DNA of 64,000 bases, taken from positions 11,208,117 to 11,272,116 of the forward strand of contig CM056389.1 in the NCBI GenBank assembly GCA_029718625.1. Reading direction: 5' to 3'. The DNA is from Synaphobranchus kaupii (lineage: Eukaryota; Chordata; Actinopteri; Anguilliformes; Synaphobranchidae). The notes below the pieces were generated by a model. The model made no database searches, had not been told where the DNA came from, and saw only the letters and a program-made list of their open reading frames with translations. The position numbers were made by a program, and so were the translations under genes. Shown here piece after piece: positions 37,839-52,800 of the stretch (the stretch's first letter is position 1; each line of letters begins with the position of its first letter).

Positions 37839-40800
37839 CATGTATTGTTCCTACTCATACTTCATATTATTATTATTAGTTGGGCTGCTGTAGGCAGCCC
37901 AAATATTGTTCCTACTCATACTTCATATTATTATTATTAGTTGGGCTGCTGTAGGCAGCCCAAGTATTGTTCCTACTCACACTCCATATTATTAGTTGGG
38001 CTGCTGTAGGCAGCCCAATTATTGTACCTACTCATACTTCATATTATTGTAATTAGTCGGGCTGCTGTAGGCATCCCAAGTATTGTTCCTACTCATACTT
38101 CATATTATTGTTATTAGTTGGGCTGCTGTAGGCATCCCAAGTATTGTTCCTACTCATACTTCATATTATTATTATTAGTTGGGCTGCTGTACGCAGCCCA
38201 CGTATTGTTCCTACTCATACTTCATATTTTTATTAGTTGGGCTGCTGTAGGCAGGCCAAGTATTGTTCCTACTCATACTTCATATTATTATTAGTTGGGC
38301 TGCTGTAGGCAGCCAAAGTATTGTTCCTACTCATACTTCATATTATTATTATTATTATTAGTTGGGCTGCTGTAGGCAGCCCAAGTATTGTTGCTACTCA
38401 TATTTCATATTATTATTATTAGTTGGGCTGCAGTAGGCAGCCCAAGTATTGTTCCTACTCATACTTCATATTATTATTATTATTAGTTGGGCTGCTGTAG
38501 GCAGCCCAAGTATTGTTCCTACTCATACTTCATATTATTATTATTAGTTGGGCTGCTGTAGGCAGCCCAAATATTGTTCCTACTCATACTTCATATTATT
38601 ATTATTAGTTGGGCTGCTGTAGGCAGCCCAAGTATTGTTCCTACTCACACTCCATATTATTAGTTGGGCTGCTGTAGGCAGCCCAATTATTGTACCTACT
38701 CATACTTCATATTATTGTAATTAGTCGGGCTGCTGTAGGCATCCCAAGTATTGTTCCTACTCATACTTCATATTATTGTTATTAGTTGGGCTGCTGTAGG
38801 CATCCCAAGTATTGTTCCTACTCATACTTCATATTATTATTATTAGTTGGGCTGCTGTACGCAGCCCAAGTATTGTTCCTACTCATACTTCATATTTTTA
38901 TTAGTTGGGCTGCTGTAGGCAGGCCAAGTATTGGTCCTACTCATACTTCATATTATTATTAGTTGGGCTGCTGTAGGCAGCCCAAGTATTGTTCCTACTC
39001 ATACTTCATATTATTATTATTAGTTGGGCTGCTGTAGGCAGCCCAAGTATTGTTCCTACTCATACTTCATATTATTATTAGTTGGGCTGCTGTAGGCAGC
39101 CCAAGTATTGTTCCTACTCATACTTCAGATTATTAGTTGGGCTGCTGTAGGCAGCCCAAGTATTGTTCCTATTCATACTTCATATTATTATTATTATTAT
39201 TATTGTTAGTTGGGCTGCTTTAGGCAGCCCAAGTATTGTTCCTACTCATACTTCATATTATTATTAGTTGGGCTGCTGTAGGCAGCCCAAGTATTGTTCC
39301 TACTCATACTTCATATTATTATTATTATTATTATTAGTTGGGCTGCTGTAGGCAGCCCAAGTATTGTTCCTACTCATACTTCATATTATTATTATTATTA
39401 TTATTAGTTGGGCTGCTGTAGGCAGCCCAAGTATTGTTCCTACTCATACTTCATATTATTAGTTGGGCTGCTGTAGGCAGCCCAAGTATTGTTCCTATTC
39501 ACATTTCATATTATTAGTTGGGCTGCTTTAGGCAGCCCAAGTATTGTTCCTACTCATACTTCATATTATTAGTTGGCCTGCTGTAGGCAGCCCAAGTAGT
39601 ATTCCTACTCATACTTCATATTATTAGTTGGGCAGCTGTATGCAGCCCAAGTATTGTTCCTACTCATACTTCATATTATTAGTTGGGCTGCTTTAGGCAG
39701 CCCAAGTATTGTTCCTCCTCATACTTCATATTATTAGTTGGCCTGCTGTAGGCAGCCCAAGTATTATTCCTACTCATATTTCATATTATTAGTTGGGCTG
39801 CTGTAGGCAGCCCAAGTATTGTTCCTACTCATACTTCATATTATTATTATTAGTTGGGCTGCTGTAGGCATCCCAAGTATTGTTCCTACTCATACTTTAT
39901 ATTATTATTATTAGTTTGGCTGCTGTAGGCAGCCCAAGTATTGTTCCTACTCACATTTCATATACTCACATTTCATATACTTGGGCTGCTTTAGGCATCC
40001 CAAGTATTGTTCCTACTCATACTTTATATTATTATTATTAGTTTGGCTGCTGTAGGCAGCCCAAGTATTGTTCCTACTCACATTTCATATACTCACATTT
40101 CATATACTTGGGCTGCTTTAGGCAGCCCAAGTATTGTTCCTACTCATACTTCATATTATTATTATTATTAGTTGGGCTGCTGTAGGCAGCCCAAGTATTG
40201 TTCCTACTCATACTTCATATTATTATTATTAGTTGGGCTGCTGTAGGCAGCCAAAGTATTGTTCCTACTCATACTTCATATTATTATTATTATTATTAGT
40301 TGGGCTGCTGTAGGCAGCCCAAGTATTGTTGCTACACATATTTCATATTATTATTATTAGTTGGGCTGCAGTAGGCAGGCCAAGTATTGTTCCTACTCAT
40401 ACTTCATATTATTATTATTATTAGTTGGGCTGCTGTAGGCAGCCCAAGTATTGTTCCTACTCATACTTCATATTATTATTATTAGTTGGGCTGCTGTAGG
40501 CAGCCCAAATATTGTTCCTACTCATACTTCATATTATTATTATTAGTTGGGCTGCTGTAGGCAGCCCAAGTATTGTTCCTACTCACACTCCATATTATTA
40601 GTTGGGCTGCTGTAGGCAGCCCAATTATTGTACCTACTCATACTTCATATTATTGTAATTAGTCGGGCTGCTGTAGGCATCCCAAGTATTGTTCCTACTC
40701 ATACTTCATATTATTGTTATTAGTTGGGCTGCTGTAGGCATCCCAAGTATTGTTCCTACTCATACTTCATATTATTATTATTAGTTGGGCTGCTGTACGC

Positions 40801-43800
40801 AGCCCAAGTATTGTTCCTACTCATACTTCATATTTTTATTAGTTGGGCTGCTGTAGGCAGGCCAAGTATTGTTCCTACTCATACTTCATATTATTAGTTG
40901 GGCTGCTGTAGGCAGCCCAAGTATTGTTCCTACTCATACTTCATATTATTATTAGTTGGGCTTCTGTAGGCAGCCCAAGTATTGTTCCTACTCATACTTC
41001 AGATTATTAGTTGGGCTGCTGTAGGCAGCCCAAGTATTGTTCCTATTCATATTTCATATTATTATTAGTTGGGCTTCTGTAGGCAGCCCAAGTATTGTTC
41101 CTACTCATACTTCATATTATTATTATTAGTTGGGCTGCTGTAGGCAGCCCAAGTATTGTTCCTACTCATACTTCATATTATTATTATTAGTTGGGCTGCT
41201 GTAGGCAGCCCAAGTATTATTCCTACTCATACTTCATATTATTATTATTAGTTGGGCTACTGTAGGCAGCCCAAGTATTGTTCCTACTCATACTTCACAT
41301 TATTATTATTATTATTAGTTGGGCTGCTGTAGGCAGCCCAAGTATTGGTCCTACTCATACTTCATATTATTATTATTAGTCGGGCTGCTGTAGGCATCCC
41401 ATGTATTGTACCTATTCATACTTTATATTATTATTATTAGTTGGGCTGCTGTAGGCATCCCAAGTATTGTTCCTACTCATATTTTATATTATTATTATTA
41501 GTTGGGCTGCTGTAGGCAGCCCAAGTATTGTTCCTACTCATACTTCATATTATTATTAGTTGGGCTGCTGTAGGCAGCCCAAGTATTGTTCCTACTCATA
41601 CTTCAGATTATTAGTTGGGCTGCTGTAGGCAGCCCAAGTATTGTTCCTACTCACACTTCATATTATTAGTTGGGCTGCTGTAAGCAGCCCAAGTATTGTT
41701 CCTATTCATACTTCATATTATTATTATTATTATTATTGTTAGTTGGGCTGCTTTAGGCAGCCCAAGTATTGTTCCTACTCATACTTCATATTATTATTAG
41801 TTGGGCTGCTGTAGGCAGCCCAAGTATTGTTCCTACTCATACTTCATATTATTATTATTATTATTATTAGTTGGGCTGCTGTAGGCAGCCCAAGTATTGT
41901 TCCTACTCATACTTCATATTATTAGTTGGGCTGCTGTAGGCAGCCCAAGTATTGTTCCTATTCACATTTCATATTATTAGTTGGGCTGCTTTAGGCAGCC
42001 CAAGTATTGTTCCTACTCATACTTCATATTATTAGTTGGCCTGCTGTAGGCAGCCCAAGTATTATTCCTACTCATACTTCATATTATTAGTTGGGCAGCT
42101 GTATGCAGCCCAAGTATTGTTCCTACTCATACTTCATATTATTAGTTGGGCTGCTTTAGGCAGCCCAAGTATTGTTCCTCCTCATACTTCATATTATTAG
42201 TTGGCCTGCTGTAGACAGCCCAAGTATTATTCCTACTCATATTTCATATTATTAGTTGGGCTGCTGTAGGCAGCCCAAGTATTGTTCCTACTCATACTTC
42301 ATATTATTATTATTAGTTGGGCTGCTGTAGGCATCCCAAGTATTGTTCCTACTCATACTTTATATTATTATTATTAGTTTGGCTGCTGTAGGCAGCCCAA
42401 GTATTGTTCCTACTCACATTTCATATACTTGGGCTGCTTTAGGCATCCCAAGTATTGTTCCTACTCATACTTTATATTATTATTATTAGTTTGGCTGCTG
42501 TAGGCAGCCCAAGTCTTGTTCCTACTCACATTTCATATACTCACATTTCATATACTTGGGCTGCTTTAGGCAGCCCAAGTATTGTTCCTACTCATACTTC
42601 ATATTATTATTATTATTAGTTGGGCTGCTGTAGGCAGCCCAAGTATTGTTGCTACTCATATTTCATATTATTATTATTAGTTGGGCTGCAGTAGGCAGCC
42701 CAAGTATTGTTCCTACTCATACTTCATATTATTATTATTATTATTAGTTGGGCTGCTGTAGGCAGCCCAAGTATTGTTCCTACTCATACTTCATATTATT
42801 ATTATTAGTTGGGCTGCTGTAGGCAGCCAAAGTATTGTTCCTACTCATACTTCATATTATTATTATTATTATTAGTTGGGCTGCTGTAGGCAGCCCAAGT
42901 ATTGTTGCTACTCATATTTCATATTATTATTATTAGTTGGGCTGCAGTAGGCAGCCCAAGTATTGTTCCTACTCATACTTCATATTATTATTATTATTAG
43001 TTGGGCTGCTGTAGGCATCCCAAATATTGTTCCTACTCATACTTCATATTATTATTATTAGTTGGGCTGCTGTAGGCAGCCCAAGTATTGTTCCTACTCA
43101 CACTCCATATTATTAGTTGGGCTGCTGTAGGCAGCCCAATTATTGTACCTACTCATACTTCATATTATTGTAATTAGTCGGGCTGCTGTAGGCATCCCAA
43201 GTATTGTTCCTACTCATACTTCATATTATTGTTATTAGTTGGGCTGCTGTAGGCATCCCAAGTATTGTTCCTACTCATACTTCATATTATTATTATTAGT
43301 TGGGCTGCTGTACGCAGCCCACGTATTGTTCCTACTCATACTTCATATTTTTATTAGTTGGGCTGCTGTAGGCAGGCCAAGTATTGTTCCTACTCATACT
43401 TCATATTATTATTAGTTGGGCTGCTGTAGGCAGCCCAAGTATTGTTGCTACTCATATTTCATATTATTATTATTATTAGTTGGGCTGCTGTAGGCAGCCC
43501 AAGTATTGTTCCTACTCATACTTCATATTATTATTATTAGTTGGGCTGCTGTAGGCAGCCAAAGTATTGTTCCTACTCATACTTCATATTATTATTATTA
43601 TTATTAGTTGGGCTGCTGTAGGCAGCCCAAGTATTGTTGCTACTCATATTTCATATTATTATTATTAGTTGGGCTGCAGTAGGCAGCCCAAGTATTGTTC
43701 CTACTCATACTTCATATTATTATTATTATTAGTTGGGCTGCTGTAGGCAGCCCAAGTATTGTTCCTACTCATACTTCATGTTATTATTATTAGTTGGGCT

Positions 43801-46800
43801 GCTGTAGGCAGCCCAAGTATTGTTCCTACTCATACTTCATATTATTATTATTAGTTGGGCTGCTGTAGGCATCCCAAGTATTGTTCCTACTCATACTTTA
43901 TATTATTATTATTAGTTTGGCTGCTGTAGGCAGCCCAAGTATTGTTCCTACTCACATTTCATATACTTGGGCTGCTTTAGGCATCCCAAGTATTGTTCCT
44001 ACTCATACTTTATATTATTATTATTAGTTTGGCTGCTGTAGGCAGCCCAAGTATTGTTCCTACTCACATTTCATATACTCACATTTCATATACTTGGGCT
44101 GCTTTAGGCAGCCCAAGTATTGTTCCTACTCATACTTCATATTATTATTATTATTAGTTGGGCTGCTGTAGGCAGCCCAAGTATTGTTGCTACTCATATT
44201 TCATATTATTATTATTAGTTGGGCTGCAGTAGGCAGCCCAAGTATTGTTCCTACTCATACTTCATATTATTATTATTATTAGTTGGGCTGCTGTAGGCAG
44301 CCCAAGTATTGTTCCTACTCATACTTCATATTATTATTATTAGTTGGGCTGCTGTAGGCAGCCAAAGTATTGTTCCTACTCATACTTCATATTATTATTA
44401 TTATTATTAGTTGGGCTGCTGTAGGCAGCCCAAGTATTGTTCCTACTCATACTTCATATTATTATTATTAGTTGGGCTGCTGTAGGCAGCCCAAGTATTG
44501 TTCCTACTCATACTTCATATTATTATTATTAGTTGGGCTGCTGTAGGCAGCCAAAGTATTGTTCCTACTCATACTTCATATTATTATTATTATTATTAGT
44601 TGGGCTGCAGTAGGCAGCCCAAGTATTGTTCCTACTCATACTTCATATTATTATTATTATTAGTTGGGCTGCTGTAGGCATCCCAAATATTGTTCCTACT
44701 CATACTTCATATTATTATTATTAGTTGGGCTGCTGTAGGCAGCCCAAGTATTGTTCCTACTCACACTCCATATTATTAGTTGGGCTGCTGTAGGCAGCCC
44801 AATTATTGTACCTACTCATACTTCATATTATTGTAATTAGTCGGGCTGCTGTAGGCATCCCAAGTATTGTTCCTACTCATACTTCATATTATTGTTATTA
44901 GTTGGGCTGCTGTAGGCATCCCAAGTATTGTTCCTACTCATACTTCATATTATTATTATTAGTTGGGCTGCTGTACGCAGCCCACGTATTGTTCCTACTC
45001 ATACTTCATATTTTTATTAGTTGGGCTGCTGTAGGCAGGCCAAGTATTGTTCCTATTCATACTTCATATTATTATTAGTTGGGCTGCTGTAGGCAGCCCA
45101 AGTATTGTTGCTACTCATATTTCATATTATTATTATTATTAGTTGGGCTGCTGTACGCAGCCCAAGTATTGTTCCTACTCATACTTCAGATTATTAGTTG
45201 GGCTGCTGTAGGCAGCCCAAGTATTGTTCCTACTCACACTTCATATTATTAGTTGGGCTGCTGTAAGCAGCCCAAGTATTGTTCCTATTCATACTTCATA
45301 TTATTATTATTATTATTATTGTTAGTTGGGCTGCTTTAGGCAGCCCAAGTATTGTTCCTACTCATACTTCATATTATTATTAGTTGGGCTGCTGTAGGCA
45401 GCCCAAGTATTGTTCCTACTCATACTTCATATTATTAGTTGGGCTGCTGTAGGCAGCCCAAGTATTGTTCCTACTCATACTTCATATTATTATTATTATT
45501 ATTATTAGTTGGGCTGCTGTAGGCAGCCCAAGTATTGTTCCTATTCACATTTCATATTATTAGTTGGGCTGCTTTAGGCAGCCCAAGTATTGTTCCTACT
45601 CATACTTCATATTATTAGTTGGCCTGCTGTAGGCAGCCCAAGTAGTATTCCTACTCATACTTCATATTATTAGTTGGGCAGCTGTATGCAGCCCAAGTAT
45701 TGTTCCTACTCATACTTCATATTATTAGTTGGGCTGCTTTAGGCAGCCCAAGTATTGTTCCTCCTCATACTTCATATTATTAGTTGGCCTGCTGTAGGCA
45801 GCCCAAGTATTATTCCTACTCATATTTCATATTATTAGTTGGGCTGCTGTAGGCAGCCCAAGTATTGTTCCTACTCATACTTCATATTATTATTATTAGT
45901 TGGGCTGCTGTAGGCATCCCAAGTATTGTTCCTACTCATACTTTATATTATTATTATTAGTTTGGCTGCTGTAGGCAGCCCAAGTATTGTTCCTACTCAC
46001 ATTTCATATACTCACATTTCATATACTTGGGCTGCTTTAGGCATCCCAAGTATTGTTCCTACTCATACTTTATATTATTATTATTAGTTTGGCTGCTGTA
46101 GGCAGCCCAAGTATTGTTCCTACTCACATTTCATATACTCACATTTCATATACTTGGGCTGCTTTAGGCAGCCCAAGTATTGTTCCTACTCATACTTCAT
46201 ATTATTATTATTATTAGTTGGGCTGCTGTAGGCAGCCAAAGTATTGTTCCTACTCATACTTCATATTATTATTATTATTATTAGTTGGGCTGCTGTAGGC
46301 AGCCCAAGTATTGTTCCTACTCATACTTCATATTATTATTATTAGTTGGGCTGCTGTAGGCAGCCCAAATATTGTTCCTACTCATACTTCATATTATTAT
46401 TATTAGTTGGGCTGCTGTAGGCAGCCCAAGTATTGTTCCTACTCACACTCCATATTATTAGTTGGGCTGCTGTAGGCAGCCCAATTATTGTACCTACTCA
46501 TACTTCATATTATTGTAATTAGTCGGGCTGCTGTAGGCATCCCAAGTATTGTTCCTACTCATACTTCATATTATTATTATTATTAGTTGGGCTGCTGTAG
46601 GCAGCCCAAGTATTGTTGCTACTCATATTTCATATTATTATTATTAGTTGGGCTGCAGTAGGCAGCCCAAGTATTGTTCCTACTCATACTTCATATTATT
46701 ATTATTATTAGTTGGGCTGCTGTAGGCAGCCCAAGTATTGTTCCTACTCATACTTCATATTATTATTATTAGTTGGGCTGCTGTAGGCAGCCAAAGTATT

Positions 46801-49800
46801 GTTCCTACTCATACTTCATATTATTATTATTATTATTAGTTGGGCTGCTGTAGGCAGCCCAAGTATTGTTCCTACTCATACTTCATATTATTATTATTAT
46901 TATTAGTTGGGCTGCTGTAGGCAGCCCAAGTATTGTTGCTACACATATTTCATATTATTATTATTAGTTGGGCTGCAGTAGGCAGGCCAAGTATTGTTCC
47001 TACTCATACTTCATATTATTATTATTATTAGTTGGGCTGCTGTAGGCAGCCCAAGTATTGTTCCTACTCATACTTCATATTATTATTATTAGTTGGGCTG
47101 CTGTAGGCAGCCCAAGTATTGTTCCTACTCATACTTCATATTATTATTATTAGTTGGGCTGCTGTAGGCAGCCCAAATATTGTTCCTACTCATACTTCAT
47201 ATTATTATTATTAGTTGGGCTGCTGTAGGCAGCCCAAGTATTGTTCCTACTCACACTCCATATTATTAGTTGGGCTGCTGTAGGCAGCCCAATTATTGTA
47301 CCTACTCATACTTCATATTATTGTAATTAGTCGGGCTGCTGTAGGCATCCCAAGTATTGTTCCTACTCATACTTCATATTATTGTTATTAGTTGGGCTGC
47401 TGTAGGCATCCCAAGTATTGTTCCTACTCATACTTCATATTATTATTATTAGTTGGGCTGCTGTACGCAGCCCAAGTATTGTTCCTACTCATACTTCATA
47501 TTTTTATTAGTTGGGCTGCTGTAGGCAGGCCAAGTATTGTTCCTACTCATACTTCATATTATTAATTGGGCTGCTGTAGGCAGCCCAAGTATTGTTCCTA
47601 CTCATACTTCATATTATTATTAGTTGGGCTGCTGTAGGCAGCCCAAGTATTGTTCCTACTCATACTTCAGATTATTAGTTGGGCTGCTGTAGGCAGCCCA
47701 AGTATTGTTCCTACTCATACTTCATATTATTATTATTATTAGTTGGGCTGCTGTAGGCATCCCAAGTATTGTTCCTACTCATACTTCATATTATTATTAT
47801 TAGTTGGGCTGCTGTACGCAGCCCACGTATTGTTCCTACTCATACTTCATATTATTGTTATTAGTTGGGCTGCTGTAGGCATCCCAAGTATTGTTCCTAC
47901 TCATACTTCATATTATTATTATTAGTTGGGCTGCTGTACGCAGCCCAAGTATTGTTCCTACTCATACTTCATATTTTTATTAGTTGGGCTGCTGTAGGCA
48001 GGCCAAGTATTGTTCCTACTCATACTTCATATTATTAATTGGGCTGCTGTAGGCAGCCCAAGTATTGTTCCTACTCATACTTCATATTATTATTAGTTGG
48101 GCTGCTGTAGGCAGCCCAAGTATTGTTCCTACTCATACTTCATATTATTATTAGTTGGGCTTCTGTAGGCAGCCCAAGTATTGTTCCTACTCATACTTCA
48201 TATTATTATTATTAGTTGGGCTGCTGTAGGCAGCCCAAGTATTATTCCTACTCATACTTCATATTATTATTATTAGTTGGGCTACTGTAGGCAGCCCAAG
48301 TATTGTTCCTACTCATACTTCACATTATTATTATTATTATTAGTTGGGCTGCTGTAGGCAGCCCAAGTATTGGTCCTACTCATACTTCATATTATTATTA
48401 TTAGTCGGGCTGCTGTAGGCATCCCATGTATTGTACCTATTCATACTTTATATTATTATTATTAGTTGGGCTGCTGTAGGCATCCCAAGTATTGTTCCTA
48501 CTCATATTTTATATTATTATTATTAGTTGGGCTGCTGTAGGCAGCCCAAGTATTGTTCCTACTCATACTTCATATTATTATTAGTTGGGCTGCTGTAGGC
48601 AGCCCAAGTATTGTTCCTACTCATACTTCAGATTATTAGTTGGGCTGCTGTAGGCAGCCCAAGTATTGTTCCTACTCACACTTCATATTATTAGTTGGGC
48701 TGCTGTAAGCAGCCCAAGTATTGTTCCTATTCATACTTCATATTATTATTATTATTATTATTGTTAGTTGGGCTGCTTTAGGCAGCCCAAGTATTGTTCC
48801 TACTCATACTTCATATTATTATTAGTTGGGCTGCTGTAGGCAGCCCAAGTATTGTTCCTATTCATACTTCATATTATTATTATTATTATTATTGTTAGTT
48901 GGGCTGCTTTAGGCAGCCCAAGTATTGTTCCTACTCATACTTCATATTATTATTAGTTGGGCTGCTGTAGGCAGCCCAAGTATTGTCCCTACTCATACTT
49001 CATATTATTAGTTGGGCTGCTGTAGGCAGCCCAAGTATTGTTCCTATTCACATTTCATATTATTAGTTGGGCTGCTTTAGGCAGCCCAAGTATTGTTCCT
49101 ACTCATACTTCATATTATTAGTTGGCCTGCTGTAGGCAGCCCAAGTATTATTCCTACTCATACTTCATATTATTAGTTGGGCAGCTGTATGCAGCCCAAG
49201 TATTGTTCCTACTCATACTTCATATTATTAGTTGGGCTGCTTTAGGCAGCCCAAGTATTGTTCCTCCTCATACTTCATATTATTAGTTGGCCTGCTGTAG
49301 ACAGCCCAAGTATTATTCCTACTCATATTTCATATTATTAGTTGGGCTGCTGTAGGCAGCCCAAGTATTGTTCCTACTCATACTTCATATTATTATTATT
49401 AGTTGGGCTGCTGTAGGCATCCCAAGTATTGTTCCTACTCATACTTTATATTATTATTATTAGTTTGGCTGCTGTAGGCAGCCCAAGTATTGTTCCTACT
49501 CACATTTCATATACTTGGGCTGCTTTAGGCATCCCAAGTATTGTTCCTACTCATACTTTATATTATTATTATTAGTTTGGCTGCTGTAGGCAGCCCAAGT
49601 ATTGTTCCTACTCACATTTCATATACTCACATTTCATATACTTGGGCTGCTTTAGGCAGCCCAAGTATTGTTCCTACTCATACTTCATATTATTATTATT
49701 ATTAGTTGGGCTGCTGTAGGCAGCCCAAGTATTGTTGCTACTCATATTTCATATTATTATTATTAGTTGGGCTGCAGTAGGCAGCCCAAGTATTGTTCCT

Positions 49801-52800
49801 ACTCATACTTCAAATTATTATTATTATTAGTTGGGCTGCTGTAGGCAGCCCAAGTATTGTTCCTACTCCTACTTCATATTATTATTATTAGTTGGGCTGC
49901 TGTAGGCAGCCAAAGTATTGTTCCTACTCATACTTCATATTATTATTATTATTATTAGTTGGGCTGCTGTAGGCAGCCCAAGTATTGTTGCTACTCATAT
50001 TTCATATTATTATTATTATTAGTTGGGCTGCAGTAGGCAGCCCAAGTATTGTTCCTACTCATACTTCATATTATTATTATTATTAGTTGGGCTGCTGTAG
50101 GCATCCCAAATATTGTTCCTACTCATACTTCATATTATTATTATTAGTTGGGCTGCTGTAGGCAGCCCAAGTATTGTTCCTACTCACACTCCATATTATT
50201 AGTTGGGCTGCTGTAGGCAGCCCAATTATTGTACCTACTCATACTTCATATTATTGTAATTAGTCGGGCTGCTGTAGGCATCCCAAGTATTGTTCCTACT
50301 CATACTTCATATTATTGTTATTAGTTGGGCTGCTGTAGGCATCCCAAGTATTGTTCCTACTCATACTTCATATTATTATTATTAGTTGGGCTGCTGTACG
50401 CAGCCCACGTATTGTTCCTACTCATACTTCATATTTTTATTAGTTGGGCTGCTGTAGGCAGGCCAAGTATTGTTCCTACTCATACTTCATATTATTATTA
50501 GTTGGGCTGCTGTAGGCAGCCCAAGTATTGTTGCTACTCATATTTCATATTATTATTATTATTAGTTGGGCTGCTGTAGGCAGCCCAAGTATTGTTGCTA
50601 CTCATACTTCATATTATTATTATTAGTTGGGCTGCTGTAGGCAGCCAAAGTATTGTTCCTACTCATACTTCATATTATTATTATTATTATTAGTTGGGCT
50701 GCTGTAGGCAGCCCAAGTATTGTTGCTACTCATATTTCATATTATTATTATTAGTTGGGCTGCAGTAGGCAGCCCAAGTATTGTTCCTACTCATACTTCA
50801 TATTATTATTATTATTAGTTGGGCTGCTGTAGGCAGCCCAAGTATTGTTCCTACTCATACTTCATATTATTATTATTAGTTGGGCTGCTGTAGGCAGCCC
50901 AAATATTGTTCCTACTCATACTTCATATTATTATTATTAGTTGGGCTGCTGTAGGCAGCCCAAGTATTGTTCCTACTCACACTCCATATTATTAGTTGGG
51001 CTGCTGTAGGCAGCCCAATTATTGTACCTACTCATACTTCATATTATTGTAATTAGTCGGGCTGCTGTAGGCATCCCAAGTATTGTTCCTACTCATACTT
51101 CATATTATTGTTATTAGTTGGGCTGCTGTAGGCATCCCAAGTATTGTTCCTACTCATACTTCATATTATTATTATTAGTTGGGCTGCTGTACGCAGCCCA
51201 AGTATTGTTCCTACTCATACTTCAGATTATTAGTTGGGCTGCTGTAGGCAGCCCAAGTATTGTTCCTACTCACACTTCATATTATTAGTTGGGCTGCTGT
51301 AGGCAGCCCAAGTATTGTTCCTACTCATACTTCATATTATTATTATTAGTTGGGCTGCTGTAGGCAGCCAAAGTATTGTTCCTACTCATACTTCATATTA
51401 TTATTATTATTATTAGTTGGGCTGCTGTAGGCAGCCCAAGTATTGTTGCTACTCATATTTCATATTATTATTATTATTAGTTGGGCTGCAGTAGGCAGCC
51501 CAAGTATTGTTCCTACTCATACTTCATATTATTATTATTATTAGTTGGGCTGCTGTAGGCATCCCAAATATTGTTCCTACTCATACTTCATATTATTATT
51601 ATTAGTTGGGCTGCTGTAGGCAGCCCAAGTATTGTTCCTACTCACACTCCATATTATTAGTTGGGCTGCTGTAGGCAGCCCAATTATTGTACCTACTCAT
51701 ACTTCATATTATTGTAATTAGTCGGGCTGCTGTAGGCATCCCAAGTATTGTTCCTACTCATACTTCATATTATTGTTATTAGTTGGGCTGCTGTAGGCAT
51801 CCCAAGTATTGTTCCTACTCATACTTCATATTATTATTATTAGTTGGGCTGCTGTACGCAGCCCACGTATTGTTCCTACTCATACTTCATATTTTTATTA
51901 GTTGGGCTGCTGTAGGCAGCCCAAGTATTGTTCCTACTCATACTTCATATTATTATTATTATTATTATTAGTTGGGCTGCTGTAGGCAGCCCAAGTATTG
52001 TTCCTACTCATACTTCATATTATTAGTTGGGCTGCTGTAGGCAGCCCAAGTATTGTTCCTATTCACATTTCATATTATTAGTTGGGCTGCTTTAGGCAGC
52101 CCAAGTATTGTTCCTACTCATACTTCATATTATTAGTTGGCCTGCTGTAGGCAGCCCAAGTAGTATTCCTACTCATACTTCATATTATTAGTTGGGCAGC
52201 TGTATGCAGCCCAAGTATTGTTCCTACTCATACTTCATATTATTAGTTGGGCTGCTTTAGGCAGCCCAAGTATTGTTCCTCCTCATACTTCATATTATTA
52301 GTTGGCCTGCTGTAGGCAGCCCAAGTATTATTCCTACTCATATTTCATATTATTAGTTGGGCTGCTGTAGGCAGCCCAAGTATTGTTCCTACTCATACTT
52401 CATATTATTATTATTAGTTGGGCTGCTGTAGGCATCCCAAGTATTGTTCCTACTCATACTTTATATTATTATTATTAGTTTGGCTGCTGTAGGCAGCCCA
52501 AGTATTGTTCCTACTCACATTTCATATACTCACATTTCATATACTTGGGCTGCTTTAGGCATCCCAAGTATTGTTCCTACTCATACTTTATATTATTATT
52601 ATTAGTTTGGCTGCTGTAGGCAGCCCAAGTATTGTTCCTACTCACATTTCATATACTCACATTTCATATACTTGGGCTGCTTTAGGCAGCCCAAGTATTG
52701 TTCCTACTCATACTTCATATTATTATTATTATTAGTTGGGCTGCTGTAGGCAGCCCAAGTATTGTTGCTACTCATATTTCATATTATTATTATTAGTTGG

